Assembly: GCF_003254395.2 (NCBI RefSeq)
Contig: NC_037646.1
Location: 6,047,881-6,111,880 of the forward strand
Source of the DNA: Apis mellifera
Taxonomy: Eukaryota; Arthropoda; Insecta; Hymenoptera; Apidae
Length of the DNA: 64,000 bases
Reading direction: 5' to 3'
Shown here: positions 1 to 13,330 of the stretch, one piece after another
Layout of the letters: each line of letters begins with the position of its first letter
Numbering within the stretch: position 1 is the first letter of the stretch
The notes under the pieces: model-generated
The model's input: only the letters and a program-made list of their open reading frames with translations
What the model was told of the DNA's origin: nothing
Databases searched by the model: none
Translations under genes and position numbers: made by a program

Positions 1-2227
1 ACAATTAATCCCTGTGAAGATACGCATCCATGACGATATATATATGTGTCAATCCACACATGTACAGATACACGTAAGCCGCTAGTGAATTTTCCTCGTA
101 TTGTACAATTGCTAGATAAGAGTTATTGCTATTGTTTGTGCAACGAATCGGGTCGGATCTAATTTTCGTTGAATGGAAAAAAAAAGAGAGAGAGAGAGAG
201 AGAGATAAAAAAATGTTTCATAAAAATATATTGCTATGCGTTTTAACTTTTGGAATGCGGGTGAATAATTCGAATAATTTTTTTTATTAATATGTTTGCA
301 TTATTATTTAACACGTTTGGTGCCGTGGAAAATAGAAAATCATTTTGGGGTAATTGAAAAAAATTACACAATATAAATTTTTAAAAGATTAAATGGCAAA
401 GTTGGAAAAATTGATCAGTACTTCGAGAGATTAGATTAGAAATGAGACTCAATGGTGTTGAAAGATACTTAAGTATTTGAAGAAACTCAGTTTTACTTAT
501 GAATAATAGGAAAGATTTAAAAATATTATTAATTCGAGAGAAAATATTATTCAAAAATATTTAAAATATCGATAATAAAATATCCAATCCAAAATTTAAT
601 AATATTATATCCCATAATATAACTGATATTGAAAAATATTCAAAGCTATTCGAATACTCAATAATGCTCAATAATATAAACAAAAACTTAAAAGTATTCA
701 AAAACGATATTCTTAAATATTTAGAAATATTGATATTCAAGTATTTATTAAATCACAGATCTCACTCCAGAAATTATTATTCGAGAATTCGAAAATACTC
801 GAAGAAAACTTACTCGCAATACAAGAATACTCAATTAGAAAAATATCATTTTTATCAATATTCTTTATATCGTTCCGTATTTTTCTCATGTTTCGTTTCA
901 ACGTTGAATACTCGAATAAAATACTCGAAAAATCCTTTTCACCGGTGAATAAAAATGGAGTACGTGTGACCTGGACGGCACGTGACGCGTTAAACTAGAA
1001 CCAACAAGATGTTCGTGTTTTCTATTCGCTTCAAGGCAACCAGAATTTGCAGTTATTTTCGTTATCGTTCTCTCGTTTATGTAGAACTAACTGATTACAT
1101 AATCGGCACAAATGTGTTTTCAAGATGCGAATGATGCACGTCACGATAACGAGAATCATTGTCTAACAGAGGAATGGCGGCTTATTATTTTAAGAAAAAT
1201 AAATCTCGTGACGTGTCGAAATCGAAAATAACGAAAATACAAGAAGAATAAAAAAAAAAAAAAAAAAAAAGAAAGAAAAATGAAAAAGATATAGAATGTC
1301 TTCCCTTGTAACAAATTCATTATCTTCCATTGCACAATCCCGCGATAAATAAAATCTTATTTTTGCATTTCAACACGTTCGATTTAAATTTCTCCAATTT
1401 ATCAGAGATTGATAAAAAGTCCAAATTTTTTGTACACGCATTCCGGTAAAATTTTTCGGCAATTATTGGAAAAATTTTTTTTGATCGAGAACGTATTCCA
1501 TTGCAAATGCTTTAATCCTCTGTAATTGAAATTCAAAAATATCTAATTGATTATAATATCTTTGGCCGTCTAATTGTGATCTTTATCGAATTATAATTAC
1601 TCCGATTTTATTATACTTCATTAACTCTCTATAATAATAATAAAACGAGAATAAAAATTTCATTAAATAATATTAATATGCGATCAACATTCTTTTTTTT
1701 TCCAGAATTTTTGAATCGTTCGAACATCAAAATAAAAAAAAAAAATTGGAATAAAATATTATTATATAGTAGGAAAATAATGCAGCACAGAGACTTGATG
1801 TAATTTTTCAAGAAAAAAGACTTTTCATTATTAAAAATTTCACGTGTTGTATTTTGCTGAAAGCACAGACGTGTATACACAAATCATAGAACGTTGCAGA
1901 GGGTTAAGAGCATTCAGCAAGCACGAGCGGAAATTCCACGAGATATTCGATAGATTCCGTTCGATCTGCGTCAGATGAAAGAAAATGCATAATAATAATA
2001 ATAATAATAATCATCGGATGGAGCCGATGGGAAAAAAACACCGATTCTAAATCTAAATGTGTCGAATGTTTGGGTACAAAACGATATATAAACTTGATAG
2101 TCTTTTATACTTGCATAAATTCACGGCTGATCGACTTAGAGGTGTAGAGATTTTTAATATTAAGTTAAATTAAATGTATTATATAAATATATGCGATCGC
2201 GAGTGTTGTTCATTTTTTGTGTAAAAA

Positions 2228-2268
<41 letters not shown>

Positions 2269-2600
2269 AACGAAGAAGAGGAAAAGGAAAATGAGGGAGA
2301 GGAGAGAAAGATAGGGATAGTTCTGAGAAATGATTCAGGATTATTATTCGAACGGTGTATATTTTAATAATCTCGTCTCAACTCTGAGCTATCGTGTGTT
2401 AAGATATTGTGACGAAAGTAACGCGGTACGTCTGTTTGTTCCTTTACTAAAATAAGTACCGATGCTATAATGTATGTTTAGTTATAGGTTATCGTTAACA
2501 CTTGTCTCTGTAGATTTAGTAAGTATTATACGTGTCAAGATGATAGATTTATAATAACGTGTAATAATGTCAACAATAAAGTACTGTTAAGTATAAAAGA
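1..2600 (+). other. Probable 3' UTR of a + strand gene lying to the left
   Basis: No convincing coding exon is visible. The stretch is AT-rich and ends in a canonical AATAAA at 2575-2580, followed by a GT- and T-rich downstream element (2581-2623), which is the arrangement of an animal cleavage and polyadenylation site. GA microsatellites at about 183-206 and 2227-2271 and an AAT run at about 1990-2011 lie inside. Long AT-rich 3' UTRs are common in bees. The parent gene is outside the window, so this is inference. The 94- and 83-residue open frames inside (664-948 and 1629-1880) are AT-rich chance frames. Confidence 0.35.
2575..2580 (+). promoter_or_regulatory. Poly(A) signal AATAAA
   Basis: AATAAA is followed about 35 bases later by an uninterrupted T-rich tract, consistent with a functional + strand cleavage site. 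It is the best candidate for the end of the transcript assumed to enter from the left edge. Confidence 0.4.
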
Positions 2601-2620
2601 TTTATTCTTTTTTTTTTTCT

Positions 2621-4087
2621 TCGATTAAATGACAGATTAATTGGAAAAGCCATTATTATTTTTTATTGATAATGTTGAAGGGTTAAACATATATTTTACG
2701 AGATATCTTGGAAAATGGAAAATAGATGCAACGAAGAAATTGTTCGTTATAGAAAAATATTTTCATTTCAAAAAAATAATCAAGTGGTGAAAAATTGATA
2801 ATTTAATACATTGTTATATGATGGCAGAATTGATAAATTTCAGATAATAACAGATATATCGAACAAAGTGGTGAAAATAATTGAAATTTTACGTACAATT
2901 ACAAAAATTTAAGGAACGATATTCAATTAGATTTTCGAAAAGAAAAATGAATCACATTTTTTAGAGGAATAAAATAAAAGATAAAACTTTATTTTGCAGG
3001 TTTTTTTATCGGTTAGAATAATTAAAAAAATATATATATATTTTCAACGCATTTTTACTCTGTATTCTGTATATATATAAGAGAAGCATATCTTTTTTAA
3101 TTGAAAATTAAAAAAAAAAAAAAAAACGCGTTACGCGCTTTGAATGACTGCTTTTGTATTTTACCTTTTGAATTTGATCGATATTCATTACTGAGGAATT
3201 TCCAAACGAAACATCACATATTTACAATATCACTACATAAATTACAATACAATGTTACTGCATTTATTTTAATATCGTAAAAAAATCTAGTAAAATCCGC
3301 TTTCGACAACACGTCCAATCCAAATTCAAACATTAAGAGATTATTATCTTTATTAAAACCAATTTGCCAATCAAATCATTTTCAAATTCCAATTAAACTC
3401 GACCAAAAGATCAATCAATTTTTCAATTTTGCAACACAGACATACGTGCAGAAGTGCGAAACTCCATCAAACTTATTCAAACTCGTACTAAAATTTCTAC
3501 CGAGAAAATTATCCCTTCGACTAACACCAAACTCGTTCAAACTCATCCACACCGAAATCATCTCTTACCAAAAGAATCAATTTCCACGCATTAATCTAAG
3601 AGCCCGGCCATATTCTCCATCTACTAAACTCTCACGTGGAAATCAAAGAAACGTCCGAAAAGAAAAGATTCATCCAACGATTCATCCCCATCCATCGCAG
3701 CAGGTATACATCCCCGATCGATTCGCTATTAGTTCAATGCCGTGTAAAGAATCTCTTTCCCATCGTTTCTAATTGTCGACTACCGGCACTCGTTATTTAC
3801 TCGAACGAGCGTGGAATAATGAAAAGGGACGATCATCGCCTCTCTTCCCGTTTCTGCAGAGGACCACACCTCCGCGCCACGTATCCGTGGCGACAATGCA
3901 AACCGAAACAAACACTTGGCGGCACGTGACCGCCACGTGCCGGCCAGGATATATTACATTCCGAATGCACACACACTTGACGAACGATTAAAGGGGTGGA
4001 ACACGGCCGAGGAACCACGATCGTGACAACGATGAACACGCCGCCGGCTCTTTTCTTCCCGCTTCAAAATCTAGATCAGAGTATCTA
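2621..4087. other. Intergenic AT-rich DNA with a small GC-richer patch
   Basis: Positions 2621-3420 are AT-rich with A and T runs and nothing gene-like. Positions 3600-4060 are richer in GC and CpG and contain several short overlapping open frames in all phases. None has splice-site support or a recognisable motif. This resembles the GC-rich islands seen repeatedly to the right and may be regulatory. Confidence 0.4.
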
Positions 4088-4357
4088 GGATGCTGGAAAA
4101 GTCGAGCGGCTGGCTATCGTTCTCCGTTTGTTTCGGTTTGAGATGGACGTGGTTCGAACAAAGTTCGATTGTAAATTCAAGGTATTTTATTTTTTGTTAT
4201 ATTCCTTCGTTACATTTTCATGGGATACTGGAAAAGTCGAGCGGCTGGCTATCGTTCTCCGTTTGTTTCGGTTTGAGATGGACGTGGTTCGAACAAAGTT
4301 CGATTGTAAATTCAAGGTATTTTATTTTTTGTTATATTCCTTCGTTACATTTTCATG
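4088..4357. repeat. 135-bp tandem duplication, two nearly identical copies
   Basis: Copy 1 is 4088-4222 and copy 2 is 4223-4357. By eye they differ at one base (ggatGctgg against ggatActgg). Because 135 is divisible by three, the duplication creates an artificial repeated open frame of 117 codons. The near identity points to a recent duplication, or to an assembly artefact. Confidence 0.95.
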
Positions 4358-7050
4358 GATTTTCTTATTTCAGGATGGATTTTGCGATGGGTTTGACGAT
4401 GTTTGAGTACATATATTTATTTGGGTTCGGTAATAAAAATTGATCGAATATGTTTGAATATGTTTCTTCCACTTTGAAGTAACATTGGATGATATTTTTT
4501 TATATTTTTCTGAGCGATAAATTTAACGATCATGTTTGTATATCTTTTTTACGCAATTTATCTGATTTAAAAAAGGAAAAAACTGATTCGTAAACATTTT
4601 TAGAAACTTTGTATCAACAAATATTAATGGCACAATAAACTTCTATTATCTAGATATACTAAAACAATCATTCTCTCGCAGCTCGTCTGCATAATATCAT
4701 TATAAAACACGATAATATCCAATATCAAACAGCAAACAGCAAGTATCTCATGCTCGAATATCTATTTACCTTCGCGCAAAATTGAATAAATTATTAATTA
4801 AAATATTATATCAAGGAAATTAAATCGAACACGGAGCGCGAAAAGGAAATCTGAATTGATTCGACTGAATAAAGAAACATCTCGAGAAAAAAAAAAGGAA
4901 TTAATCATTGATCGAAGAAGACATCGAGAAGAAAATGATGAAATTTGCGCGGAAATTTTCCTGATCGCAAGCCTCGACCCTGAATATAAATGTTATCGTG
5001 CGATTTACGATCCGCCATCGTTCATGTTTTCTATTTATCTAATGCGAAACGATAGAGATAACGCAACAATAATTGTCTATTCGAGCGACGATATTGTCGG
5101 CGAGGCGACGCGTGGAACGAGTTCCATAAATTTTCTCGTCGCATCGCGAGAAATGAAAGCTTCCTACGGGGGGAAGCGGGGCTGGGAGAAGGAAGGAATA
5201 ACTTTTCATCGAGGAAAAGGCGCCACGTTTCCCGCGTTCCACGTATGCTTTATTTTCCCTCCCTACCATTTAGAACCAGGAAAAAGTTTCGTTTATACCG
5301 TGATCATTATCATAAACGATTTTATCGCCTTCTCTAATTATCGTGTTTTATACTTCTCATCCGATGGATATTGACTTATTTGCCAGAATTTGCCGGAAAT
5401 GGAAATGGATGATCGAATTTTCGTTCGAATTTTAAGAATTAATTAAATGAAGGGAAATCTTGAAAGGGAAGTTGAAAATGAAAGGAATTTGGAGAAAATT
5501 GTTTTATTTTGATATTCTTTATATATATATTGTTAAACTTCGTGATTAATTTTGTTAAAAATATAAAAAGAAAAAAAGAAGAGGAAAGAGTCTATGTAAA
5601 TTTACAAAACGCACAGAAAGAAACAGAAAGTACAAATATAACAATTATTAACGTAATTAACTTCAAAAAAATTTTTTAACGATAATTACTTGTCAATTTA
5701 TTCCTGTTGACTAATTTTCCAAGAGAAAGGAAAAGAGAGAGAAATATCTAGAAAGAGACCGAAGGTTAGAAGAGGAATTAAAAACGCGCGTTGGGGGGGG
5801 GGGTGGTTGGATAGGCTCGAAAAGCTTGGCTCGGTTTTCGTCACGATCGAGGAATGTAATATCGTCACCCCAAGCGACAAGAGTTGCCTTCGAGAGTATC
5901 GCCGTTTAGAATAGCGTGACGGGGGATGTGGGGGCATGGATTAAACTGCAATGAAAATCCACTCATTTTCTACTCCCTTCGCTTCCTCTCTCCCCTTCCC
6001 CTCTCCTCCTTCTCTCCGCCCTCCTCACCCCGCGCAGACCCCGCCTGCATCGTTGCGGGTAAACAAGATATTACCTTCATGCCTTCTCCTCGTCCTTCTG
6101 TTCCTTGATCTGTTCCACTTTTAACGGGGAAGTAAGTTGGATGATGAACTCGTCGATATTGTAATCGTCGAGGTGAAAAATATAGAAATATTTTTGTGAG
6201 GTATCTTTAGGATGGAAGTAAAAAGGGAATTGCAATATTAGAATTTTTTTAAGAAGTACTTGATATCTTTTCGTTTGAAAATGAGAGGAGGGAAATTTTT
6301 GAAGATGAAAGATTTGTTATTTTTCTCTTTTTCTCTACTACGTTGTATTATAAATGAGATGAGAAGAAGATATTTGATGGGATGGTAATGATTTAAGAGG
6401 AGAAAATTTCTTTCCATAAGAAGATTTTAAAGATGATTTTTATCGTTGAAGGAAATGAAGAGATAAATTGATCTAATGCATTGTATTTATGAAAGGGGGA
6501 GGGGAAGGAGGAAAAAAAATGTTGAAATGGGAATTTTATCCCATGAAATGACGCGTGTAATGAAATTCGAAAAAGATAATTAAATACTTGAAGGATTTTA
6601 ATAAAACAAAAAGTAATTTGATTCGGGGAAAGAGGGCACAAAATAACTGGCAGGAAATATAACACAGAGAGGAAACCCAACCCCCGGTAAATGTGGGTTC
6701 GCGTCCAACGCAACAATGTTCCAACGCATATTTGCAACGAAAGAAAAGAACGCGAAATATCTTTTCCACATTTGGCATACGGCATTCCGTGCATTGTGCA
6801 CGAGTTACGTTTCATCTCGGTCTTTGAAGCTAACCGCAACAATAGGGAATCAACGAATCGAGCGAAAGGAAGTTTGAAATACAATTCCAATCCGCGGTAT
6901 TTTACACAAGATTTCACGGTATTTTATTAAACCTATTAAAAGTTCCTCTAATTTACTCTACCATTAATATATTTCGCTTTATAAAATGGAAAAGAATTCG
7001 TTCGAAACCAATTTCTTTAAAACCTTGTCAAAAAACAATCCAGATATTAA
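4358..7050. other. Intergenic DNA with a GC-rich patch at 5.7-6.1 kb
   Basis: Mostly AT-rich. Around 5700-6130 there is a GC-rich, pyrimidine-biased patch ending in a donor-like GAA|GTAAGT at about 6130 (+), which could be the end of a non-coding first exon. A 172-codon frame (4856-5374) and a 174-codon frame (6393-6917, -) show no domain, no bounding splice sites and no ATG in strong context, so I do not call them genes. Confidence 0.35.
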
Positions 7051-7960
7051 ACATATACCAAATAACTCCTAAACAAGAAACAATCCTTGTAAAAAGAAGA
7101 AGAAGAAGAAAAAAAGAAGCGAGGAACCAAAGACAAATTAAAAAAAAAAAAAAAAAAAGAACCACCCTTTTCAGTCTGCAAAAAAGATTCAAACCTCGCG
7201 AGCCCTCGACAGTAGAAGGGAGAAGGGAAGTCGGGTGTTACAATTTCGCCAGAAGCCAGGAACGTTTCCACACGCGACACGTTTTCTCCCGCGTGTGAAA
7301 GATTCCCAGGTTGAAGCGTAGCTACTTCTCCTCATCCAGCGGAACAAGCAATGACCAATATTATGATAATTCCAACCGCCCCCTCCTTCCGCCTGCTCGT
7401 TTCATCTCCGCGCCGCCGACCTCTCCCCTTTCCTCCCTTCCTCCCTCCCTTTCCTCTCCTCTTTCCACCCCCTTTCCCTCTTTCTCTCCCCCTCTCCCTT
7501 CGCCAATCCCCTTTCGCTCGTCCTTTGGCAACATCAAGGTGCACGGAGTCGCGAATATGGGCAGCCATATTTGAGGGTGCGGGCGTGGCTTTCCGGTTGC
7601 CCGGGGTAACCGGCGTCGGCGTTATCCCGATATCGACCTGGGTGCAACGAGAAGGGTGGCTAGGCTTCTGTCCGGGAGGGAAAATGTTATCACTGCTTTG
7701 TGGTGGCTAAGATAGCAACCCACTTTCCCTCTAACCCTTCTTCGTCCCTCCGCGGATCCTCATCACCTGCCTCCTCCTCCTCCTCGTCCGCCGTCCTCTC
7801 CCTCTCTCCTCCTTCCTTCCTCCTTCTCCTCCGCACAGATTCTACGAGCCCTCTCCCTCCCCTTCCGCTTGGGAACATCTTCCGGGACAACGTGTCGATC
7901 CCGGTGTCGCCGATTTCCTTCGCGTCGGAGGGATGATATTGAGCGGCCGATCGACCGACC
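7051..7960. other. GC-rich, pyrimidine-biased island
   Basis: A sharp change from AT-rich flanks to C- and T-rich sequence (about 7370-7930) with many CpG dinucleotides. All frames are open for 60-120 codons in overlapping phases, as expected from stop-poor GC-rich DNA rather than from a gene. It ends near a cluster of GATCGACCGACCGA-type sequence at about 7946-7962. Possible promoter, enhancer or non-coding first exon; no further call can be supported. Confidence 0.4.
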
Positions 7961-8128
7961 GATTTTCCGCCCGTCCGTGTTGAGTTTTGATTGGCGAAAG
8001 TAATTAGGTGGTATGCAGGTGTTTGTATTTATGAGCCAGGTGATTCCAAGATCGCATTGTTGAGTAATTATTAAGTAACGTGTGGATTGGGTTTTATGGT
8101 CGATTGTCGAGTAATGAGATGATACTCG

Positions 8129-8735
8129 TGCAAATAAATATCTAATATATTGTATTTATGCAATTTCGTATTATATTTATAATTTCCTTGGATAGTGTTG
8201 AGGGAATGTGATCTGTGATCGATTGTGATTATGATGTAACAATAATTGTAATAGGGCGATACTTGTGCAACTTGGGAATTGTTGCAAAAGTATAAAGTTA
8301 TATTTATACAGGGCGATTTAGATGTAATTCTCCTTCATTGAAAAGTGAATTTTCGTCGTCACTGTACCTAACTGATTAAAGTAATTTTAATGAAGGTATA
8401 ATTGTTGCAGAATATGCAATACTTGTGCAAATAAATATTGTTGTGATATATTATATTTATGCAATTTCGTATTATATTTATAATTTCCTTGGATAGCGTT
8501 GAGGGAATGTGATTTTCTTTGAAGAATGGTATCTGTGATCGATTGTGATTATGATGTAACAATAATAATAAGACGATACTTGTGCAACTTGGGAATTTAC
8601 AAAAGAATTATATTTATACAGATTTTGATGTAATTCTCCTTTATTGAATTTTCGTCGTTACCTAACTGATTACCGAAAGTAATTGTAATGAAGGTATAAT
8701 TGTTGCAGAATATGCAATATTTGTGCAAATGGTGA
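8129..8735. repeat. Diverged ~300-bp tandem duplication
   Basis: The segment carrying the landmark caatttcgta at 8161 recurs at 8462 with the same order of surrounding blocks: the 'ccttggatag' block, the 'gaggga atgtga' block, the 'acttgtgcaa' block and 'gttgcagaat'. The period is about 301 bp. The copies differ by several indels of 5-20 bases, so this duplication is older than the 135-bp one. No coding content is visible. Confidence 0.85.
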
Positions 8736-11286
8736 TAATAATGTTTTATTAGAGCGATTTCGATATAATCCTAATAAGTTTATACAACGTAGTTCGAAGA
8801 TCGTATTTCATTCGTGATCGAATTATTGAATATTTCTGGATATCAATCCAGACCCATCGATGGAAAATATTTCTATATTATTTATATATAAGAATCGTGT
8901 AGACGGAAGCGCTCGAATAAGGGAAATTGTGGCGGATGCAGGTTCGAGTTTTCGGATTTATGGCGGATCTCGTGGTCACGGTTAATGAGGTGGGTTGTGT
9001 AAGTTGGATTGGAGGCGGTTTTCGAGGTTTTCCCTCGGTTTCCGGTGGATATAATGAGTTATTGTTTCGGCTTTTCGAGCAAGTAATTACTTAAGAAATG
9101 GGAAATTGTTGATATCGATGTTCAATTTGTCTTTTTAATTTTAATAAAAATACAAATTTTATACACAGGAGAAAAGATTTGCAGTTTCGATTTTCGATTG
9201 TGAATAAATTATTGATGGTGAGTTTTGGAGAGTAATTTGTTCGTATGAATGTGTATTAATAAATAATATATATATATATTTTTTACAGAGAATCGTTATT
9301 TAAAATGATTCGTAAGAAAGATGCAAGAGCAAGATTAACTTAAAAATGAGGGAGCAAGTGTGCTGCTTTTATTCCTCGTTTAATATACATGCAAAAGACT
9401 ATTGGTATTCTTCGAAAGAGAATCCCTCTCGGAATTTATGCGGACCATGACACGTTCACACCGCAGATATGCATCAGAATTTTGCTTTTATGGATTTCGA
9501 AAGGAATTCGTTATTTTAACTTGCGAATACAGAAAATTTCCGCGCAACTTTAACACGGGAAAACATTATGAAATATTTTCCCGTGTTCGAGGGAATTGTA
9601 CAAAAATTATTTTTCGCTTAATTTCCCAAATAATATATATCCTCTTTGCTCTTCGCTTGGAAAAAAAATTATCAAATTAAAATTACCCAAATATTTAATA
9701 TCTTTTTTAAAAATAATTCTTCGCAATTCTATATTATCAAAACTATACGAATATACTATATTTTATTCAAATGGAGGAAAAAAAATTTAATTAACGAATC
9801 TCTACAATTATCATCTCTAAAATATTGATCAAAATACTTTAATAAATCGCGCACAGAATATTTTATATTCAACCGCGTATATTACATTATCAATAATTCT
9901 TTCCTCCACTTTTATTTTCTTCCAATAAAATCTATCATTTTTATCTCTTGATAAAATCTTAAAAAAAAAAAAAAAGAAAGAAAAGGAAGAAAAAAGGAAA
10001 GAGAGTAAAAGCTACAATTTACGAAAATATCAAATTCCAGGGAAAACCACGATAATATTTACCCCATCTCCGGGTCGTCGCGGAATTTATTAGGAATTGT
10101 GGATGGAAGCCTATCGGCCCATTATTAAGACAGTGGATCACACGCGATCCATAAATGGAGAGTTATAGGAGAAGTGAGCGGTTGTGTCGTAGCGTGGGAT
10201 GGAATTTTGGGAATGTGTGAGAACCAAGGATGATATTAGATTCTTGGACAAAGTTTTCGCATGGTCGGGGCCTCGAGAGCTGTCCCGGAGGCTTTGCTCG
10301 TCCGTGAGGAAGAGAACGCGTGTTAGCTAGCCTTCGGCATTGATTTCTTCTTGCTGCTTTTGTCTCCTCGTTTCCCAACCATGGAATACCGCGCTACGAG
10401 CTTTTAAATTAAAACCCTCGTGTCTTCTCTTGACACCGCGTGTCTCTGCCTACCTTATCGTCGATTCGTTCTCGTTTCAATTTTCTCTCTCTCTCTCTTT
10501 CTCTTTTTCTCTCTCTATAGATAGTAGATCTTTGATGGATTTTTGGAAAGAGAGATGTATCTAATAAATTGGTGATTTTGTACGTGTAACAGCTTTCATT
10601 TGAAAGTGTAATTTCTTTTTTTTTTTCTTTTTTTTAAATTAAAATCTCGAGCAAATTAAGAATTCTATCTGAATTTGGAGATGAATTAGCTTTGAGATCA
10701 CAAATATTTTGAGGTAGAAATTATCTGGATTTATAGATTTTTTGTAATGATTCAAGAATTGATTGATAAGTATAATTCGTTACGAAATGAAATTTTTTTA
10801 ATAAAGTATAAAATTTGAAATTGTTCCAGTTTTTTGAATATCAAGGTTTTGTATCGTAAAAAAAAAAAAAAAAGGAAAAATATATATAGCGATGGTTCAA
10901 CCAAAACAGGTTTTGTTTTTATGGAGGTTTAATTTTATTTACGATTTTATATACGATCAAATTAAAAATTTTGTCACCCCCTTTTATCGTACATTTATTC
11001 TTTTTGAATAAAATTAGTAAATTGTGTCCGATATTTAGCTGTTACAAAACACGTTAAACAAGAAGAAATTTGATATAATGTGCGTTAAATATTTAAAAGT
11101 TTTGTAATAAAATTGTTAGAACTTTGTTATTTGACGTTATGAATTCAACTAACGTTTTTATGAGTTTTATGGGAGACTTTTGTCGTCCAAAAGCTATTAA
11201 ATGTGCGAATTTTATATGTGAAAATATTACTTTTGTAACAGCGGAAAAATATTTCGTAACAAAAGAATAACGAGAAAGATTTCATC

Positions 11287-11339
<53 letters not shown>

Positions 11340-11800
11340 CTAATCCAACTATCAATATTTGCCACAGTCGTCTGTTATTGTAACGTACACTTCACGACAA
11401 ATATATATTTTTAGGAAAATAAATCATCGTCGTGATTTGCAGCGAATAAATATGCTAAAAAAAGTCTCGAAAAAAAAAAAAATCAACAAATTAAAATCAA
11501 CTTTATTTCTACTTTCTACAATCTCGTTTTATAAGTTTAAAAGAGACACTCCTCTTTCAAATATACTGATTAAAACTTTACGAATGATATTGCATTCTAA
11601 AATTTAATAATAATTGAAAAAATTTATCGAAGAAAAATTATTTCTTCTCTGTCACTTTTACAATCTTCAATAATTCATTTTTACCGCGATTTAATGTATT
11701 AAAAAAAATTTTTAATATTATTAAATTTTCAATATTTTTACAGACTTTGAAACACAAAATTAGCATCTCTACAAGATTTATTCGCGAAAATATAAATAAG
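8736..11800. other. AT-rich intergenic or intronic DNA
   Basis: No exon supported by splice sites was found. A modest GC increase occurs at 10,060-10,450. Low-complexity A runs are frequent, including the 49-base run listed separately. Short open frames at 9402-9828 and 11,359-11,607 are AT-rich and featureless. Confidence 0.4.
11289..11337 (+). repeat. Uninterrupted 49-base poly(A) tract
   Basis: Forty-nine consecutive A. No upstream transcript-like sequence or target-site duplication could be identified by eye, so a retroposon tail is possible but unsupported. It may equally be a homopolymer expansion, and its exact length is likely unreliable in any assembly. Confidence 0.9.
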
Positions 11801-13330
11801 CGGTCGATCTACACGGCGAACGAGGGCGAGGCTGATATATTTTTTCCCCCCCTTCCCTCCCTCCCTCGAAATACGAAAGGTGGGAAACGATAGAATGGAT
11901 AAGAAAGTACGACATTTATAATGTATAGGTTTCTTGGGAAGGTTCAGGCATGTGCCTTAAAACTTTTGTCCGCTTTTGCGCCGCCACCCGGAGTGGTTTC
12001 GAAAGGAAAGAAATAAGAAATATGTACGCACCTCTACATATGTCCTTAAAGGGAAATATGTACGGGGGAAAAACGGGGACGCATTAGGGGATGGCTTTCG
12101 ATGCCACTCTTTTCCATCCGCTTGGAAATCGGCGACCAACAACCTTTCGCAAACGAACCCGTAGCACAAAGGAATCTCGAGTATCGAGTTTTTGTTTCGT
12201 AAAAGCGAAGCAAGAGGAAAATTTTCCATTTAATATCCCTACAAATCTTAATATCAAACATTTCTCTCGTTAAGTTCAATTTTCTAAGTGATTAAATTAA
12301 TAAAACTAATTCCTAATTATGTTTTCAGGGGCATCACGATATTTTCAATGATTGCTAGGTAAAATAAAATATTACTCGAATTTTTTCTTTTCCCGAAGAA
12401 TTTTAATTTTTACGAAACCCAAATCGACTCTCCGCAAAACAATCTCCTTTACGGATCGACCAAATTGCAAATTAACTTCAAATTAAAAATCCCAAAATCC
12501 CCCCCAAAAACGAAAAAGAAGAAGAAACAAAAAAAAAAAAAGAAAAATTGTCAAATCAACTCCCCCATCCCCCGACGAAATTCATCGATCGAAAAGGCAG
12601 CGGGGGGAAAAATTTGGAAAAAATATATTTTTTCCCCTCCCCTCCTCCTCTTCCCGTATGGCCGAGCAGCGACTGCAGCGCGTCGAAGCGCGGCAAAGTG
12701 GAAGGACACGTAAACACAGCGGACGCGAAACGAGTCTAAATAAAAGCGCGTAGCTCGGGAACCTCCCGCGACCAATCCCCGTGGGAATGGACACTTGGCT
12801 TTACGTTTAAGGACACAAGGTTGGGGGGAGCCGAACCTTTCGTTCGTCTACCAACCAACGCGTTCTACGCGCGTGCACCGTTTAATGCACTGTTTGCTGT
12901 TTGCACTTCGTACTAATGGCCGGGCTTAGCGAGATTTAAATTTGACGGTTCGTGGGCATAGCCCGCGGGGAAGAACCGACCGACCCCCTCCTCTCTTCAC
13001 GATACCAAACTTCGGCCTTCCGTAATAATTCGACCAAGTTGAACAGCCCGCGGGGCCCCTCTTTTAATCCCGCCCTCCTCTTTGGCTTCCTTCTCCTCCC
13101 CCGCTCTCCCGTGTCCATCGCTGTCTTGCGGATTCGCTGGAATTTTAATAGGTGCATTAACGAGGGAGGGGGCCACGTTTATGTCTCTCGTCGTCGGCAG
13201 GCTGGGAAGTAAATCGAGGACGCGATTTGCGGCGCTTTCTTCTTCTTCTTCTTCTTCTTTGCTCTTCTTCTTCGAGTTGGTTGGGTTAATTTGGTGGATG
13301 GGTAGGTGGGTTAGGTGATATGGGAGTTTT
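11800..13330. other. GC-rich island cluster
   Basis: From 11,810 GC rises, and 12,590-13,320 is strongly GC- and CpG-rich with C and CT tracts. Open frames of 60-133 codons overlap on both strands with no domain, splice or start support. A CTT triplet run lies at about 13,240-13,262. Promoter or regulatory island is the most economical reading. Confidence 0.4.

Noticed and set aside
4140..4180. tRNA-like words (ggttcgaa, gttcgatt)
   Set aside because: No acceptor stem, D-arm or anticodon arm can be folded around them; I saw no convincing tRNA or rRNA anywhere in the window.
4090..4443. 117-codon frame with an internally repeated peptide
   Set aside because: Produced by the 135-bp tandem duplication, whose length is a multiple of three; a second frame is open through the same region.
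4856..5374. 172-codon + strand frame
   Set aside because: No domain, no strong ATG context and no bounding splice sites; composition follows the local DNA.
6393..6917. 174-codon - strand frame
   Set aside because: Overlaps other open frames on both strands, lacks any motif and has no splice support.
11289..11337. Poly(A) tract as a retroposon tail
   Set aside because: No flanking target-site duplication or upstream element could be identified.
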